This document shows, in pieces, positions 1 to 12,974 of a DNA stretch of 64,000 bases. A program made the position numbers and the translations under genes. This DNA comes from Dendrocalamus latiflorus (lineage: Eukaryota; Streptophyta; Magnoliopsida; Poales; Poaceae), in contig CM029644.1 of assembly GCA_017311315.1 (NCBI GenBank), positions 29,717,606 to 29,781,605 of the forward strand. Direction: 5' to 3'. The notes beneath the pieces were generated by a model. The model searched no databases. It was not told the origin of the DNA and saw only the letters and a program-made list of their open reading frames with translations. Numbering within the stretch: position 1 is the stretch's first letter; each line of letters begins with the position of its first letter.

Positions 1-439
1 TTGTCGGTTTCTCTTTTCATGGTGAAGAAGGGCATGCATTATATGATTTGCCATTGACAGATGAGAGCACGACCATAGTACAGTGTCCAGGCCTTGTAAT
101 TTCGTATTCGTTTTCGAAGTAATGAAATTGAGTTCAGGTGGGCTACTTGCCCACCGTTAACGCCTCAAAAAAAAAGTGTACAGGCCATGGTTAAGAAAAT
201 AAGATCTCTGTGCGACTGTGCATGACTCGGCCATGATAGAGCTAATCTGTGCGATCTTTTGTCCTGTGCAATTGAGCAGGCAGAAGAAGAAGACTACTTG
301 ATCATGATGACAAACTGGTAGGTCAGGTCTTGTCCATCTGCAGCCGGACGTGTTAGATAGATTACTGACAGATAATACTCCGCCAAATCGGTTACCTAGT
401 CCAATTCCGCGGTTGTTTCAAATATACAACATCAATTTA
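1..439. other. Unassigned sequence with retroposon-like tail
   Basis: I see no convincing coding sequence here. An A-tract at about 166-175 follows a stretch that reads like the 3' end of a retroposon on the plus strand. That reading is inference from the tail alone. The rest holds nothing I recognise. Confidence 0.3.
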
Positions 440-900
440 ATTTGAAAGGCTAAAATGAGAACAAATGCAAATTCTTTGTCTGGAGGCTTGTCCAAAACAT
501 GATCCTTATGGCGAATGACCTAGCCCTCCAAGAATGGCCCCACCAACAAACTTGCACCCTATGACATTCACATCAAAAAATCGGTGTTCATCTTTGCCTC
601 CACTGCCCCTTTATGGCTGAGGTGTGGGCTCAGGTCCTTGCTTTCACTAACAGTGATATGCTCCAACAAGTTAAACCTACAAACTTCGCATCCATTCTAG
701 ACTAGTGGCAGCATGCTTCAAACACTCTTCCAACAGAACAGAGAAGGGATTTCAACGGCCTAACCATTTACACTATGTGTAATATCTAGAAAGAAAGGAA
801 TAGACGAGTGTTCCAAAATAAATCCGACCTTATACAGCAGGTGGCAAACAGAGCAATAGAGGACATCCAGAGAAGAAATAAAGCATTCCGCTAGAGTTGG
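440..900 (+). mobile_element. LINE (non-LTR retrotransposon) 3' fragment, zf-RVT region
   Basis: Reading through several stops and frame changes gives the typical C-terminal end of a plant LINE reverse transcriptase: a CKFFVWRL-like start, HLCLHCPFMAEVW, and later a WKERNRRVF-like motif. These belong to the zf-RVT region that follows the RT domain in plant L1-type elements. The RT and endonuclease parts are absent, so this is a 5'-truncated dead copy. The T-rich sequence up to about 1140 may be its 3' UTR. Confidence 0.6.
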
Positions 901-1343
901 TATCCTAGTGGTTTTTGTGTTTTTGTTAGAGCTCACTCCTTCTAGTGTTTTCTGTTAGAACTCACTCCTTACGTAATATATTAGGCTTGGCCCCTTTCTT
1001 CCTTTTTCTCTTGAGCTCACGACACGTATTATCCCGTCATGTAAGCCGATGCCACGGCACGGTCTTGCAGTATACTTTTATTCTCTTTTCCTCTAAATCG
1101 AATGGCATAGCTCTACCCTCTTTTCTTTTCTTTTTTTAAAAAGCCTTCGTATGAAACCAAACGGTAGGTTTACAAGCCTTGGCAGCGCAACTACGTGCGA
1201 AATCCGGCGCCTTTTCAGTAGTTGCGCCGGATCATGCGCGCAAGTTGCTTCAAGAATGCCTTAACGCAATAACACCGACTGCACCAAGCCCGGCCTTCCT
1301 TACTGCTGCGTCCATACATGCAACAAACCGGCTAAGCCGCTAA

Positions 1344-1943
1344 GGCCCCATTTGGCACAGCTCTATCACCGACTTCTGGAGCTGTTTAGAGCCGTTTTGT
1401 GCCAAACGGGGTAAAACAAAATAGCTCCACCCAAGGAGTCCCTTAAAACCTGCTGAGACAAAAGATATGTACGAGATGGAGCTGAAAAAAGTAACTCCAC
1501 CCGGCTCCATCCGCAGGCCCGCATGCCCGCATGCCACTGCCCTTGTACTTTCGTGAATTTACGCGATCTGCCCTTGTACATGTGATGTTTGCATTATATC
1601 ATGACTTTGCACATGCATATTTGTTTTAACGGGTCATTCCTATGAAAAAAACGCATTAAATATTGGTTGCTAATACTTTGTGTTATTTTAATTTTTTTTT
1701 GAATTCAAATTTACTCGGATGAAAAATCATGTAGAAATATACAGCTCTTGATGTTACTACAAGCCAAATAGACATGGGTATATTGGACAATTAACATCTC
1801 TCAACCATGCATGATAAAACAGCTGGAGCTGTTTTGCCAAACAGTCTACCAAAACAGCTCCAGCTCCACCGGTAGAGCTGTTCGTGGAGCTGAAGTCAAA
1901 AAAACAACTCCACTTGTGAAGTAGAGCCGTGCCAAACGGGGCC
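1344..1943. mobile_element. PIF/Harbinger-like (Tourist-type) MITE
   Basis: The left end GGCCCCATTTGGCACAGCTC and the right end (reverse complement GGCCCCGTTTGGCACGGCTC) form terminal inverted repeats. A TAA stands directly outside both ends (1341-1343 and 1944-1946), the 3-bp target duplication expected for PIF/Harbinger. The interior carries subterminal copies of an AGCTGTTTTG / CAGCTCCA motif on both strands and no transposase, so the element is non-autonomous. The short ORFs inside are not genes. Confidence 0.75.
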
Positions 1944-1946
1944 TAA

Positions 1947-2892
1947 CTTTTCCCCCTCCACTCCGCACCGCGCGTAGTGTTCTTTACATACGGCCCGGCC
2001 CGGTTGGTTTCTCTGCCGCGGCATGCGAAGGAATCGGGCCGTTTTGCTGGGTTCGGCCCAGCAAAAAGGGAGCTGGGCCTAGGGTTGGTCAGGCCGTGTC
2101 GCTTACTCGGTGTGACGTATATTCATTCTGCTCGACAATTTCTGAAAACAGTTGCACATGGTAGGAGGAGAGAATTGGCTGAGTTCTGCGTACTAGGACG
2201 CTGACGTTGTCGACAGAGTTCAAAGGTTAGTGGCGTAGTATTTGATTACTGTGTTTGTGACCGTTTGTGATATCATCCCGTGAGCAATCATTGGTCCTTA
2301 CTGAAGGAAGAAAAGAAAAGCACTCCTGCCGAGCTAAGCCTCCAAGGTGCACAATGCAAGAGCTGAAAACACTTCACTGAACTTTCAGGATTGCTAGCTA
2401 TACATCGATGAGAAAGACGAAGGTTACTCCTGATGAGTTGCTGGTATCCCTAGAGGCCTAGACTACGGATGAAGATTTTCCTTGTTGAGGAACTACATTA
2501 CAATCTTGTTCAGACACGAGACACCTGCTGAGCACAGCAACAGAGAGCCGGTGATCTGAGCCCTGAGCCTTGTCTAACTGATCTGACATGCAGTGCAAAC
2601 TTCCAAGCAGTGGGCCTTCTTCACCTGTTAGGTCCTTGACCATACCTAATGCCTTGTACTCTGGCCCTGGAGTTGGCTAACCAAATTAACTGTCCTAGAG
2701 AGAGACTGCCGAGATCAGACTGCTTTCCATTTCTTTCCATTTTCTTGGCGTCAGTAATGCTCAGTAGGTAGTCTAACTTAGTTATGACCCAACATCATCA
2801 TCTCTAACTTGAATTAACAGAATTGGCAACCTTCACAAGTCCAAAGTTCTCCAATCATTAACAATTCATGCACAGAAGCTGCTGTGCTCATT
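1947..2892. other. Intergenic, nothing recognised
   Basis: Short open frames occur, but none shows a recognisable protein or splice pattern. I see no structural RNA or clear transposon end. Confidence 0.4.
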
Positions 2893-3110
2893 TGGGCTTA
2901 AAAGCCTGAGCTTCTAGCTTATTTGACACTGAAGTTTTTTCACTGTAGCTGTTAATAGCTTTTTCAACGTAACTAAATTTTAAAAAGGAAAAATTTTATT
3001 ATGCATGTAAAGGAATAAGAAAAAAGATAAAAAGCTAAAATGATAAAAAAGACAAAATTAAAAAAATTAGAACCTAAAAGCTAAAAGCTGAATCTCTAAC
3101 TAGCACCTAC
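2893..3110. repeat. A-rich MITE-like repeat, family A (diverged copy)
   Basis: The sequence has the layout of a family seen several times in this window: AGCTTATTTG near one end, GTAACTAAATTT in the middle, then an A-rich stretch ending in AAAAGCTAAAAGCTGAA. Better copies lie at about 14155, 46195, 47395 and 54385. Ends are approximate and no target duplication was seen. Confidence 0.45.
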
Positions 3111-4590
3111 CCAGGTTTTGCAAATATAAGAATGGTTAGGATGCCTGCATTAGTTAAGCTGACATTCTAATGATCAGCAGCAGCAGCATGAGTGCACGGC
3201 TTGTCATCTTCCCAAGGTAGGTCACGGAATCAACTACTACTTCGATGGCGCATTTATTTTATTTTTTTGTCGTCAGGCAAAATTTTGAAATAAACTCACA
3301 CCTCATAACCTAATCAACTAACCAAGTGCTTAGAAATATCAAGTATGTCATCCTGGATCCTGTTAATTTTCTTGCTTCAGCATTGCACTGAGCATTTCTG
3401 AATTAACAATTTGTTTGACGTATGACGTTCCCGGATTTTTTTTACCTCGGGGTACAAGAGTACGGACGTGCTAGTGTACCAAGGTACATAAAAATAAATA
3501 AACATAAAAAAGATAGAGAAAACATGTATTTTATTTATTCGTTTGAGAAGAACAAAATTTTAGATTCCCTTTGTGTGTATGCGCTCCATAGCCTGTTTTG
3601 CATAGCAGATCTGACATAAGCGTTGTGGTCTCCTGGTTCTTAGGGCCTCGAAAGGCTCCTGGTTAATTATATCCACGAGGTAAACCCACATAATACTTCT
3701 GATTAAGCTGCGCATTGGTCATCGTCTTTGATCTTTGCTTCATGTTCTCCATGCATGTGATGAATGGTTGATGTAGATGTGGGCGTTGACATGATCTATA
3801 GCCTCGTCGGTCTATGAGGCTGTTGACAGCGTAACCTTTGCATTGGCCACGCCCACCCATACCGCTCGACCTCGTCGGTATCAAACAAAAAAAAATTAAG
3901 GTGGTTAAAAGTGTGCATGATTTACGTCAAGTATGACTGATTTGACGATATGGTAGTAGAATCGATGTAGTAGACATAATTCGGACAATGAGACTGGTAG
4001 AGCAGAACGCCTGGGTCAGATATCGAAGTGGTCAAAAGTGACCAAATGGGAAGGACACTTCTGCTGTGTAGACGCACTTAGCCGAACTCAAGTGTCGTAA
4101 GGGCAAACCGTCCTTACTTTTAACAGAGTAGAACGCCAAGGTCAATATTGACATGGTCGAAAGTGGTCGTTGGAAAAGACTCGTTGAAAGTTGGAAAGCC
4201 ATTAGCACTCGAGAATGATTGATAGTTGAAAGCCGGGAACCCTTGGCAAAAACCATCAGCTATCGGATGTAGTTGGTAGTTGAAAGCCGGAAGCCACTGT
4301 GATGCGGGGTGCCCGATCTTCACGACGTAGAATCGATGATGATAACTTGAATCTGTGTAACCTGACAAACCAATGGTACCAACCACTGTTGGAATAACAA
4401 TCTGCTATAAAAGAATTTTCCCAACCACACGCTCGTGATCCCGTCTTTCCGACCACCAAGTAGACGTAACACTGCTCCTGCGATCCACGAGAAAGCACAA
4501 GAACAAAGGTATTCTCAAGAAAATCGCCCAATTCCCAAAGGCAGCACTTAGCATAAACCTAAAAATAAACAATATTAGTCGAATGTTGGG
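3111..4590. other. Degenerate repeat DNA, unassigned
   Basis: No gene recognised. From about 3660 the minus strand gives fragments that could be retroelement gag remnants, but they are too short and broken to assign. From about 4000 the GGTCGAAAG / GGTCAAAAG motif appears, leading into the minisatellite region on the right. Confidence 0.35.
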
Positions 4591-5162
4591 AGTCATTAGC
4601 AATCGGACATAATTGGTGGTCAAAACCTGGGAACCATCAGCAATCGAAAATAGTCGAAGATCAAAAGCCGGAAGCCATCAGATATCAAACGTAGTTGGGT
4701 GACAGCTGAAAGTCATTGATAATAAAAAATAGTCGAAGGACAAAAACCAAAAGTCATCAACAATCGAACATAGTTGATGGTCAAAGGCCAGAAGCCATCG
4801 GCAATCGATGTAGTTGTTGGTCGAAAACCATCCGAAGATGTCCATGGTTGAAAGCTCTCGAAAAGCGTCCATGGTCAAGAGCCATCAGAACAGGCCCATG
4901 GTCAAAAGCCATCGAAACTGGCCCGTGGTTGAAAGCTATCGTGGTCAAAATCCATCGGAAGTGGTCCATGGTCAAAAATCATCGGAAGGCGTCTGTGGTC
5001 GAAAGCCATCGTAGTCGAAAGCCAACGTGGTCGAAAGCTATCGTGGTTGAAAGCCATCATGATCGAACGCCATCATGGTCGAAAGCTATCGACCATCGCT
5101 CATGATCGAAAGCCCTCGTGGTCGAAATTCAATGGAAGTTATTCATGGTCACTCATGGTCGA
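4591..5162. repeat. Irregular GGTCGAAAGCCATC repeat tract
   Basis: The motif GTCGAAAGCCATC and close variants recur at irregular spacing, often preceded by CATG or CGTG. Several overlapping short ORFs on both strands arise only because the repeats keep frames open. This tract runs into the regular 34-bp array on its right. The tracts near 7400-7690 and 63540-63800 use the same vocabulary, so all may derive from one repeat or element family. Confidence 0.6.
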
Positions 5163-5513
5163 TAGTCGAAAGATGAAAGCCATTGACCATCAGTCGTAGT
5201 CGGTAGTCGAAAGCCATCGACCATCAGTCATGATCCCTAGTCGGAAGCCATCGACTATCGATCATACCCGGTAGTCGGAAGCCATCGACTATCGATCATA
5301 CCCGGTAGTCGAAAGCCATCGACCATCAGTTGTAACCGATAGTCGAAAGTCATCGACCATCAATTATAATCCCTAGTCAAAAACCATCGACCATTGGTTG
5401 TAAGATGATAGTCATAATCTATCGACCATCGGTCATGGTCGATAGTTGGAAGCCATCGACCATTAGTCATGGCCAGCAGTTGGAAGCCATCGACGATCAG
5501 TTGTAATATGATT
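5163..5513. repeat. 34-bp tandem repeat (minisatellite), about 10 units
   Basis: Successive units begin TAGTCGAAAGCCATCGACC or a close variant and repeat every 34 bp (one unit is 35), for example the units starting near 5250, 5284 and 5318. Units differ by a few bases. This is a tandem array and not a gene. Confidence 0.75.
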
Positions 5514-5564
5514 ACTGTAGCAGGTTCGATTGCTATAGCATGCCTCATCCGAGTATTGCTTATG

Positions 5565-6600
5565 ATCGATGTGCGTACGAGTACAACAGACGATCGAAAG
5601 TGTAAGAATACAATGGGCTGTTGGAGGCGATCGAGCACCAAAAGTGGTCGATGACGCTCGAGTACAATGAGTAGTCGGAGGTGTACGAGTGCCAAAGGTG
5701 GTCGTGAACATTCGAGTATGAAGGACGGTCGACAATGCTCGAGTACACCGAGCAGTCATAAATGGCCGAGTATTGAAGGGGGGCGGAAGTGTCCATTTCC
5801 AACAAGCGGTCGGAGGCACTCACATACGACAAGTAGTCAAAGGCGTTCGAGCTTGAGAAGCACTCAGAGATGTCTATCATTGACAAGCGGTCAGAGGCAC
5901 TTGTGTACGATAAGCAATTGGAGGCATTCGAGTACCAAAGGCAGTCAAAGACGCTCGATTATGGCGACCGGTCATGAGTGATCGAATATCAACGATGGTC
6001 GACAACATCCGAGTATAGCATGTGATCGGCGGTGACCGAGTATTAACTGTGGTAGGCGACACCCGAGTATGATGGGCGGTCATAAGCGACTGTGTATCAA
6101 ATGAGGTCAAAGATGTTCGGGCATTGAAGGCAGTCAGAGACATCAGAGCGCAACGGATGGTCATAAATGACCGAGTATCAACGATGGTCGATGACGTCAG
6201 AGCACGATGGACGGTCATAAGTGATCGAGTATAGGAGATGGTCGTGAGCGATCGAATCACAGGTGGTCGATCATAAGCTCCCTAGCACGGCAAGCGGTCG
6301 ACGATGTCCAGGTACAGCTAGCGGCCGTAAGTGACTAGGCACAGTAGGCTGTCATGAGCGATTGAGTACAGTGGGTAGTTGATGACGCCTGAGGAGGTCG
6401 ACGGCGCTTGAGTACAGCAAGCGGTCGATGGTGATCGGGTACTGTGGGCAGTTGATGATGTCCAACTATAGTGGGCAGTTGATGGCGCTTGGGGAGGTTG
6501 ACGATGCCTGAGTACAGTAGGCAGTCGATGGTGATCGGGTACTGTGGGTGGTTGATGGTGCCTGAGTGTAGTAAGTGGTCGGTGGCGTCCGAGTAATGAT
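5565..6600. repeat. 27-bp tandem repeat (minisatellite), roughly 37 units
   Basis: Most units start with GTCG, GTCA or GTTG, carry GAGTA near position 14-18, and recur every 27 bp for about 1 kb; a few units are 19 bp or otherwise altered. Because 27 is a multiple of three, frames stay open on both strands. This explains the overlapping ORFs of 96-127 codons with a nine-residue periodicity. Identity between units is low, so the array is old. Confidence 0.75.
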
Positions 6601-9600
6601 GATGTCGTGGCCACAAGCTGCCCAACGGCGAGCTCCAGAGTGCTTCCTCAACAGCATCACAAGCAGCGACCGCAGGCGTTGGTAGTTATCTCGCTACTGT
6701 TGCCATTTATCAGTCTGTTAGCTAGCTCCATTCGTCCCTCTGTTCGGGGTGTACGGGTGCGATCAGATGTTTCCATCCCTTTTCCCCGTTTGTCCATGTT
6801 TGTCTCTATGTTTGTCCCCCAGATGCTAAGGGTGTTTCTCCTTTTGTAGGCATGAGAAAGGGCCAAGAGCAACGTACATGGCCCTCATGCGGTGCAAATC
6901 AACCCCTGATTTCTAAGATCGAGATCCTTATCCGATTGCCGATTCTTTCCTTCTAAACCTGTGTATTCCATATCAGGAAAGATTTATTGAGAAATGCTTC
7001 CATAAATGAAGATTCTATGCAATTGTCTTTCCATTGCCAATATGGTTTACTCGGAACCAATCTTTTCTTTCCTTCTTGGTGCATGAGCTGCCATTGGTTG
7101 GCTACACGCGGTGCTACACACGCATCAACTATTGAAATTAATTTTGTTATTGATAGTTCTCACGTGTATAGTCGTGCGTCGAATACTCGGTGTGTGCGAG
7201 TTCATGTAGGAGTCGTAGACCAGAGCACCTTTGGAGTCGGAGACCCTCCAGACTATAGTGAGCCAGTCATAAGACACAATGAACCGTTTGGTAGACCACG
7301 CTTAATTATCCGATCAGTGCTTCGAATACCTGCATGATCGAGGAGCCGTGGTTGAGGCGTTCAAGTGACGGTTGAAGAGAACAAAGCGGTCGGACCCCAC
7401 GTGATTGAAACAACGAGTGGTCGAAGACTGGCTCTGTGTTAAGCGGTACGACCAGAATTGCAGTAAAAATCAATGTGGTCAATGAGTCGTGGTCGAGCAT
7501 CCGTGGTCGATGCAATGTGGTCGACCAGTTGCGCTCGTAATAAAGTGGTTGTAATATTATGGTCGACACGGCGTGGTCGAAGAGTGTGGTTGACACAATG
7601 TCACAACGTGATCGAAATACGTGGTCGACACAGCCATGGTCGTAGACCCACGAACTCGAGATGTCTTGGCATATGTGCTTCATAGTCGGCCAGGAACTTG
7701 TAGCCATATAATGCGCAACGCATTGACCATGCACCGAAAGCTTGAGAACCAGATCGCGTGCCGTTTCATGACTCGGACTTAAAGAATTTGAATCTTGGAT
7801 AGCACACGTACGTATCGACGTTTCCTTCCCAAACATACTTCACTGTATTTGTTTTGACCTAACATATTTGTACAAAACTCATCAAACACAATTGCTACCC
7901 CCATCGTGCAGGCAACATCAGCAACTGGTTCCATCCATTCCATTAAATAACCTGACCTTTGTTTAGACCACATAACCTGATCTTGATGACTAAAATAAGG
8001 CTTAAACATGCTCTAGCTAGTAGCTACACTGCCCCATTTTCAGGAAAAAAGATATATTATTTTTTCCTTGCAATCTGTTGCTTTCAGAACTTTTGGTGAA
8101 TAAGGCTCGCATAAGAGTTCATTGCAAACGCAAATATGCAATACGAAGTGCTTAATTGGCCAATTGGGCGTCACAAGTTGGCATCCAAGTACCGCACAAT
8201 TTCTTTGGTCATTGGTAATTCTAACAATTTGATCTCTACAGTTGGGATCATATTGTACCAGTATAGATCCACGTAATTGGCAGTTATATCAGCGTGTTCT
8301 GTTTTGGCCATAAATCAGGGTGTTGACACAGCAAAAGGAAAGAAGAAACCAGATTGCAGAGCATTATTGGCACAGATGGACGGAGGCTCTAGATGGGAAG
8401 TAGCTGATCATCTGAAGTTGAAAACAACTCATGAAGTTGGCAAATTTATGGGTGCAATGTAATGTAACCTGCTGATTGGATGAGTTTGGCCACCTGTTAT
8501 CACCTGTAATGCTGCACAAAACTGAGGTCAAACCACAATTATTCTTCTAAACAGATAGTAGTAGATACTAGCTAGGCAGAAGTGGGAAAAGGGGGAAAAT
8601 TGGGGGAAAAGAAGAAAAGTGAAGGATTACTACTACCAGTTAATTATTCCGCATGATTGCACGGTGCAATCATGCTGAGAATAATATTACTCGCTTTGCA
8701 GAGGTAAAGCCAACGAGCTCTTCCCTGCTTCATCTCCTTTATCTCGAGTGTGATCAGATTTGCCTGTCTCTGGTAGTGCCGACGCTGCAATGGATTCCAT
8801 CATTCCTACTCCTTGCACCCTTGCTGCTCATCACAAGCGAGCATGCTATACGATGAGATTTGCAAACCAATGTCATATTTTAATAGGTAATACTCTCTAG
8901 ATGTAAGAATTGAGCTGTAATAATACCTGACATTTTGATAGGCTTCATTTGGAAATTGGAACGCTGTGAAACTTTTACGTCCCAAACGGCTCGACGCAGT
9001 GTAAAACACCTTTTTTTTACCGACAACGAATAACAAGCACTCGTCCAAATTTTGCCGATGGCCTGCCTCATCTTCATGCACCTAACTTCGATTGTCAGAA
9101 CGAAACTATGCAGCCATACTGGTGCTGGCCAAAAAGAGGAGCTGAAGAGCATACAGCAAACGCACGCATTGTATCATTGCCCATCAGCAAAAGCGACCGC
9201 CATGGACGGCAACGTTCCGTATGGGAGCCACGACGCACGACAGAACAAACAACGTGTGCCAATATCTTCCACTTCCTTCTTCAACGTGTCATTGCTCGTA
9301 CATATTGCTATAAAGAATCAATTTAAGTGCTCCATTTCAGAACACGCATGCACCAACCGACGTTGCCATTTTCCTATTAAAATTTTTTAATGACACTTTT
9401 CCTCCATCTTTTGTAGTGATCCTTTTTCTTGTAAACAAATACTTTTTAAAAGGATCCTTTCTTGCTTCAGCATTTCCCCTTTTTCTTGAAAAAACATTAA
9501 TCGAAATCCCACTTATCTAAAAGACCATGGCTGCTCTAACAACTCCCAAGTGCATGCATCAAAAGTCTTGCTTTACTCACATTACCCTTGCTTTACTTTA

Positions 9601-9646
9601 CTCACATAACCATAAGTGACAATACAAAAAACAACACTAGCAGTCA
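6601..9646. other. Intergenic and degenerate repeat DNA
   Basis: From 7190 to about 7690 the GTGGTCGA motif reappears at irregular spacing, as in the arrays to the left. The remainder to 9646 holds short open frames without recognisable products, and I see no RNA gene or transposon ends. Confidence 0.35.
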
Positions 9647-9651
9647 AATAG

Positions 9652-10133
9652 TGTTGGGGGAAGAGTCCCCGCACTATCTCGGACCCATGACCACTTCAAA
9701 GCGATGACACCTATTGAAAGATTTACCCTAAGCCAAGCCTACGAGCCAACCTCGGCGAGGTCCGTGAGCCCAAACTCAGCGAGGTTGGCAAGACCAATCC
9801 TGGAGAGGGTCTGGAGCCAACCCCGGGTGAGGTCTGGGGTTGACCCCAGAGCCCCGGACGTGGTGGGACCCGCGTGGGGAAAAGGATGTAGATACCTCCA
9901 GAAGTAAGTTAGGCCCTCAAGATAAATTTGTAACTTCACTCGTCTCCCTCTCCCCTCTATAAATAGGACCCCTTGTAAGAGGAGAGGGAGAGGCTATTTT
10001 GTAACCCTAGACATTTATATTGAATACACTTGGTCATCGTGTGCTTCTCCTTAAGTCCCTCAACATTCTCGATGGTCTCCATACCTGACAAGGGGTGCTT
10101 CTAAGTTTATTGTCTGATCTCATATCGATGACA
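9652..10133 (+). repeat. 5' LTR of the gypsy element
   Basis: 482 bp from TGTTGG to GACA. It contains repeated CCAACC-GAGGTC blocks, a TATAAATAGG motif at about 9958 and a downstream CTCATATTGAATACACTT-like stretch shared with the two other LTR copies in this window. It is about 50 bp shorter than its partner because of differences in the internal block repeats. Confidence 0.85.
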
Positions 10134-10168
10134 GTTGGTGCCATCTGCAGGGATTTGAGCAAGAAGTC

Positions 10169-12470
10169 ATGCCACCTAAGAAGGGAAGGCAAGGAAGGTT
10201 GCTGTGGTAGGAGGTGTGAACCCTCCTCTGAGGCCAAAGTCAAGCTGGATTGTAGCCCGTGTCGCCCCAGGTCCGGAGGCATAGTCGGACCTCTCCACAA
10301 TGACCCAGGTTACTGGTGATACCACGGCTTCTCGGGAGGCCGACCCTCCAAACGCTTGCGAGGAGGTGGAGCGGGAGTTGGAGGACCTCCGAAGGTAGTT
10401 GAGGGAATCACAAACTAAGGTTCTGTGGTTCGCGGTTGAGGTTTGCCAAGCAGGAGAACTATGGGCGAAACTCAAGAGGATGCGAGCTGAAGCAAGACCC
10501 CTATTGCATGTAGAAGCCCGAAAAAACTAAGGATCTAAGGAATTAGTAGGAGGAAGCACAAGCATCGGTACAGGAGACAACACGCCCTGAGGTCGAAGCC
10601 CTTTGAGCCAAACTAGCCGAAGTCCGTGCCCGAGTGAACTTGCCACCTTCAGCCAAAGTCCAAGAAGCCAGCGATCTTCGAGCACAACTTGATCAAGTGT
10701 GGAGAGAAGCCCTGGCCTTAGCCGAGGGCATGCAAACAAGCTGCGGACACTAAGGGGTTGGGCTGCCCTAGGTTGGCCAAGTGCAAGATCTTGTACCCAA
10801 CTCCGCGCCAAACTTCCCTCGCGCCCTCCCACCTCAAGGAGCTCCCATCCACGAGGTCATCAACTTCATTGACCATTCGAACCCGCCGAGCCCAGGCTTG
10901 CAAGCCACACCATGGCTGATACGTTTCTGGATGTCGGAGGTCACCCAATACTCGGGGGGCTCCAACTCGATAGAGTTAATCTGTGTGTACAAGACCTCCA
11001 TAGCGACAGTCAGGGGGAGGGGCAAAGCCATCATGGCAAAGAGCTTGCCCTTGGCCCTCTCAGGGGTCACTTGGTCTTGGTACCTCTCCCTTACGCCATG
11101 CTCGGTGTACTCGTGGGAGCAACTTTAGTAGAAGTTGGGCAAACACTTCCAAGGGAGTCGAAACAAGCCAGTCACATCCTTTGATCTACACGCACTCAAG
11201 CAAATGCTAAGATAGTCCATCAGAGACTTCATGTGCCAATTTGTCTACATCCATTGCCAAGTCCAGGTCAACTCTAACACAAGTGTCATCGAGTCCGTGA
11301 GCCAGGCTCTCCGTAAGGGGAGTTGGCTGACAGGCTAGACTGGAAGGAATCGAAGATGGTGGCAAAGCTAACTAGAAGGAATCAAAGACGGTGGCAAAGC
11401 TACTTTCCATCATGGAGCAATACTTTAAGTCTGAGGAGGGGTGGGCTCGCAAGGAGGTAGAGACCTTAGCCGCCGTGGCCCTCGTGCACTCACTAATCCC
11501 AAAACCACCGAAAGATGGCAACACCACCACCACCCCGTGTACCATGTCAAATCCGAAGACACTCAGCCACACCGTGATGACCGCAACAATGACTGCCACG
11601 ATGACCATCATGACGAACTCCTTGACAACCACCGGGGCCACTATAGCGGGCACAAGCGCGAAGGCAGCCAGAGGTGAGAAGTGCAACACCCCGATCATGG
11701 CAACAACTGTTGCTTCTGCAACGTTCATGGATGGACTTACCATGACACTTCGGGGTGTGAGCTTGTCACCTCTGCCCACAACTCCACTAACAACAACTCC
11801 AGGCCATGGCCGACGCGCCACAACGCAACCCACCTCTTGCGTCTGTGGCAGCAACCATGCTACCTACCACGACCGTTCCACTTCAGCTTGAGGCCATGGG
11901 CAAGCTACTAACTCTCCATGCTGTATGGTGCACATAATCACCGGTGAAAGCTCGCACACCTTTGCGTCAAAGTAGCGACACCAGGTCTACGCCCGTCAAG
12001 TGCACCACATCAGCACAACCCCCAACTGAGCTCTCATAGTGGGTCAACACTCCTATTATGTTCGGCCCAGAAGACGTAGCTGGAGTCAGCCTCCCGTACC
12101 ATGATGCCCTGGTGATCTCTGCCTCCATTGCTGGATGTGAAGTAAGCATGTGTTCGTAGACAGGGGAAGCTCCATAGACATCATGTTCGCCTCCACGTTC
12201 GATAGGCTCAGAATCTCACGGTCACTCTTGTTGGAGCCTGGCATCCCGCTTCTCGGTTTGGTGGTGCACAGTCCTGGACCTTGGCAGGATCGAGCTAATC
12301 GTTGGGTTTGGGACCGGGGGTGGCACCCAAAGTGAGAGCATGGTCTTCGATGTTGTCAATATCCCGTATCAATACAACGTGATCTTGGGTAGGGCTGTCC
12401 TCAACCGCTTCAGGGTGGTACCTCACCATGCCTACCTTTGTGTGAAGCTTTTCTGGTCCTAAAGGGTTCA
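10169..12470 (+). pseudogene. Broken gag-protease region of the gypsy element
   Basis: A start reading MPPKKGR begins at 10169, soon after the primer-binding site. Later segments in shifting frames match gag of plant gypsy elements: a segment ending LPLALSGVTWSWYLSL...SWEQL (about 11030-11125), a zinc-knuckle-like CFCNVHGWTYHDTSGC (about 11710-11760), and a protease-like DRGSSIDIMFASTFDRL (about 12155-12210) followed by ILGRAVLNRFRVVPHHAYL. Several stops and frameshifts interrupt it. The domain calls rest on family motifs only. Confidence 0.7.
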
Positions 12471-12974
12471 TCACTTTGCGTGGTGACTAAAATCTTTCAA
12501 TAAAGATAGACGAGGATATCCAAGCAGCGATCCGATACATGTACTTTGTCCACCCGACCTTGGGCTGTGAGGGCACAAGGTTCACGGCGTAGTATGCATC
12601 CGGTCCATGGGAAAATATCCGGGCGACCATGCACGTAGCAGTGCTTCTCAAAGTACGTTCCACCACCAAACTCGATCCATGCCGCGTCAAGGTTGGGGTC
12701 CATGATACTTTCATGAAAGGACACATGCCTTCGGGAAGGGTGCGGACCCGCCTTGGCAACCCAACATCGACGAGTCCAATTCACCCCCAACAGGCAACGA
12801 ACGATTGACTATTACCTTGAGCCCACTCTAATGCTAAGGTATCTTAATATTTTGTCAACTCATTGCAAGCTACCATAGGAATCGTTGGCCCAAGCTGCGC
12901 GCCGACCCCTTCTATAGGTTAGTGTGTCAGCCCAGACGGGCAATTGACAATTGCCCAGATCAGCGAGGGGCTAC

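Noticed and set aside
5565..6600. CRISPR-like array
   Set aside because: Units vary throughout with no constant repeat and unique spacers, and the surroundings are plant nuclear DNA.
5360..6625. Several 90-127-codon frames on both strands
   Set aside because: They are by-products of the 27-bp and 34-bp arrays, whose units keep frames open. Their products are low-complexity nine-residue periodicities.
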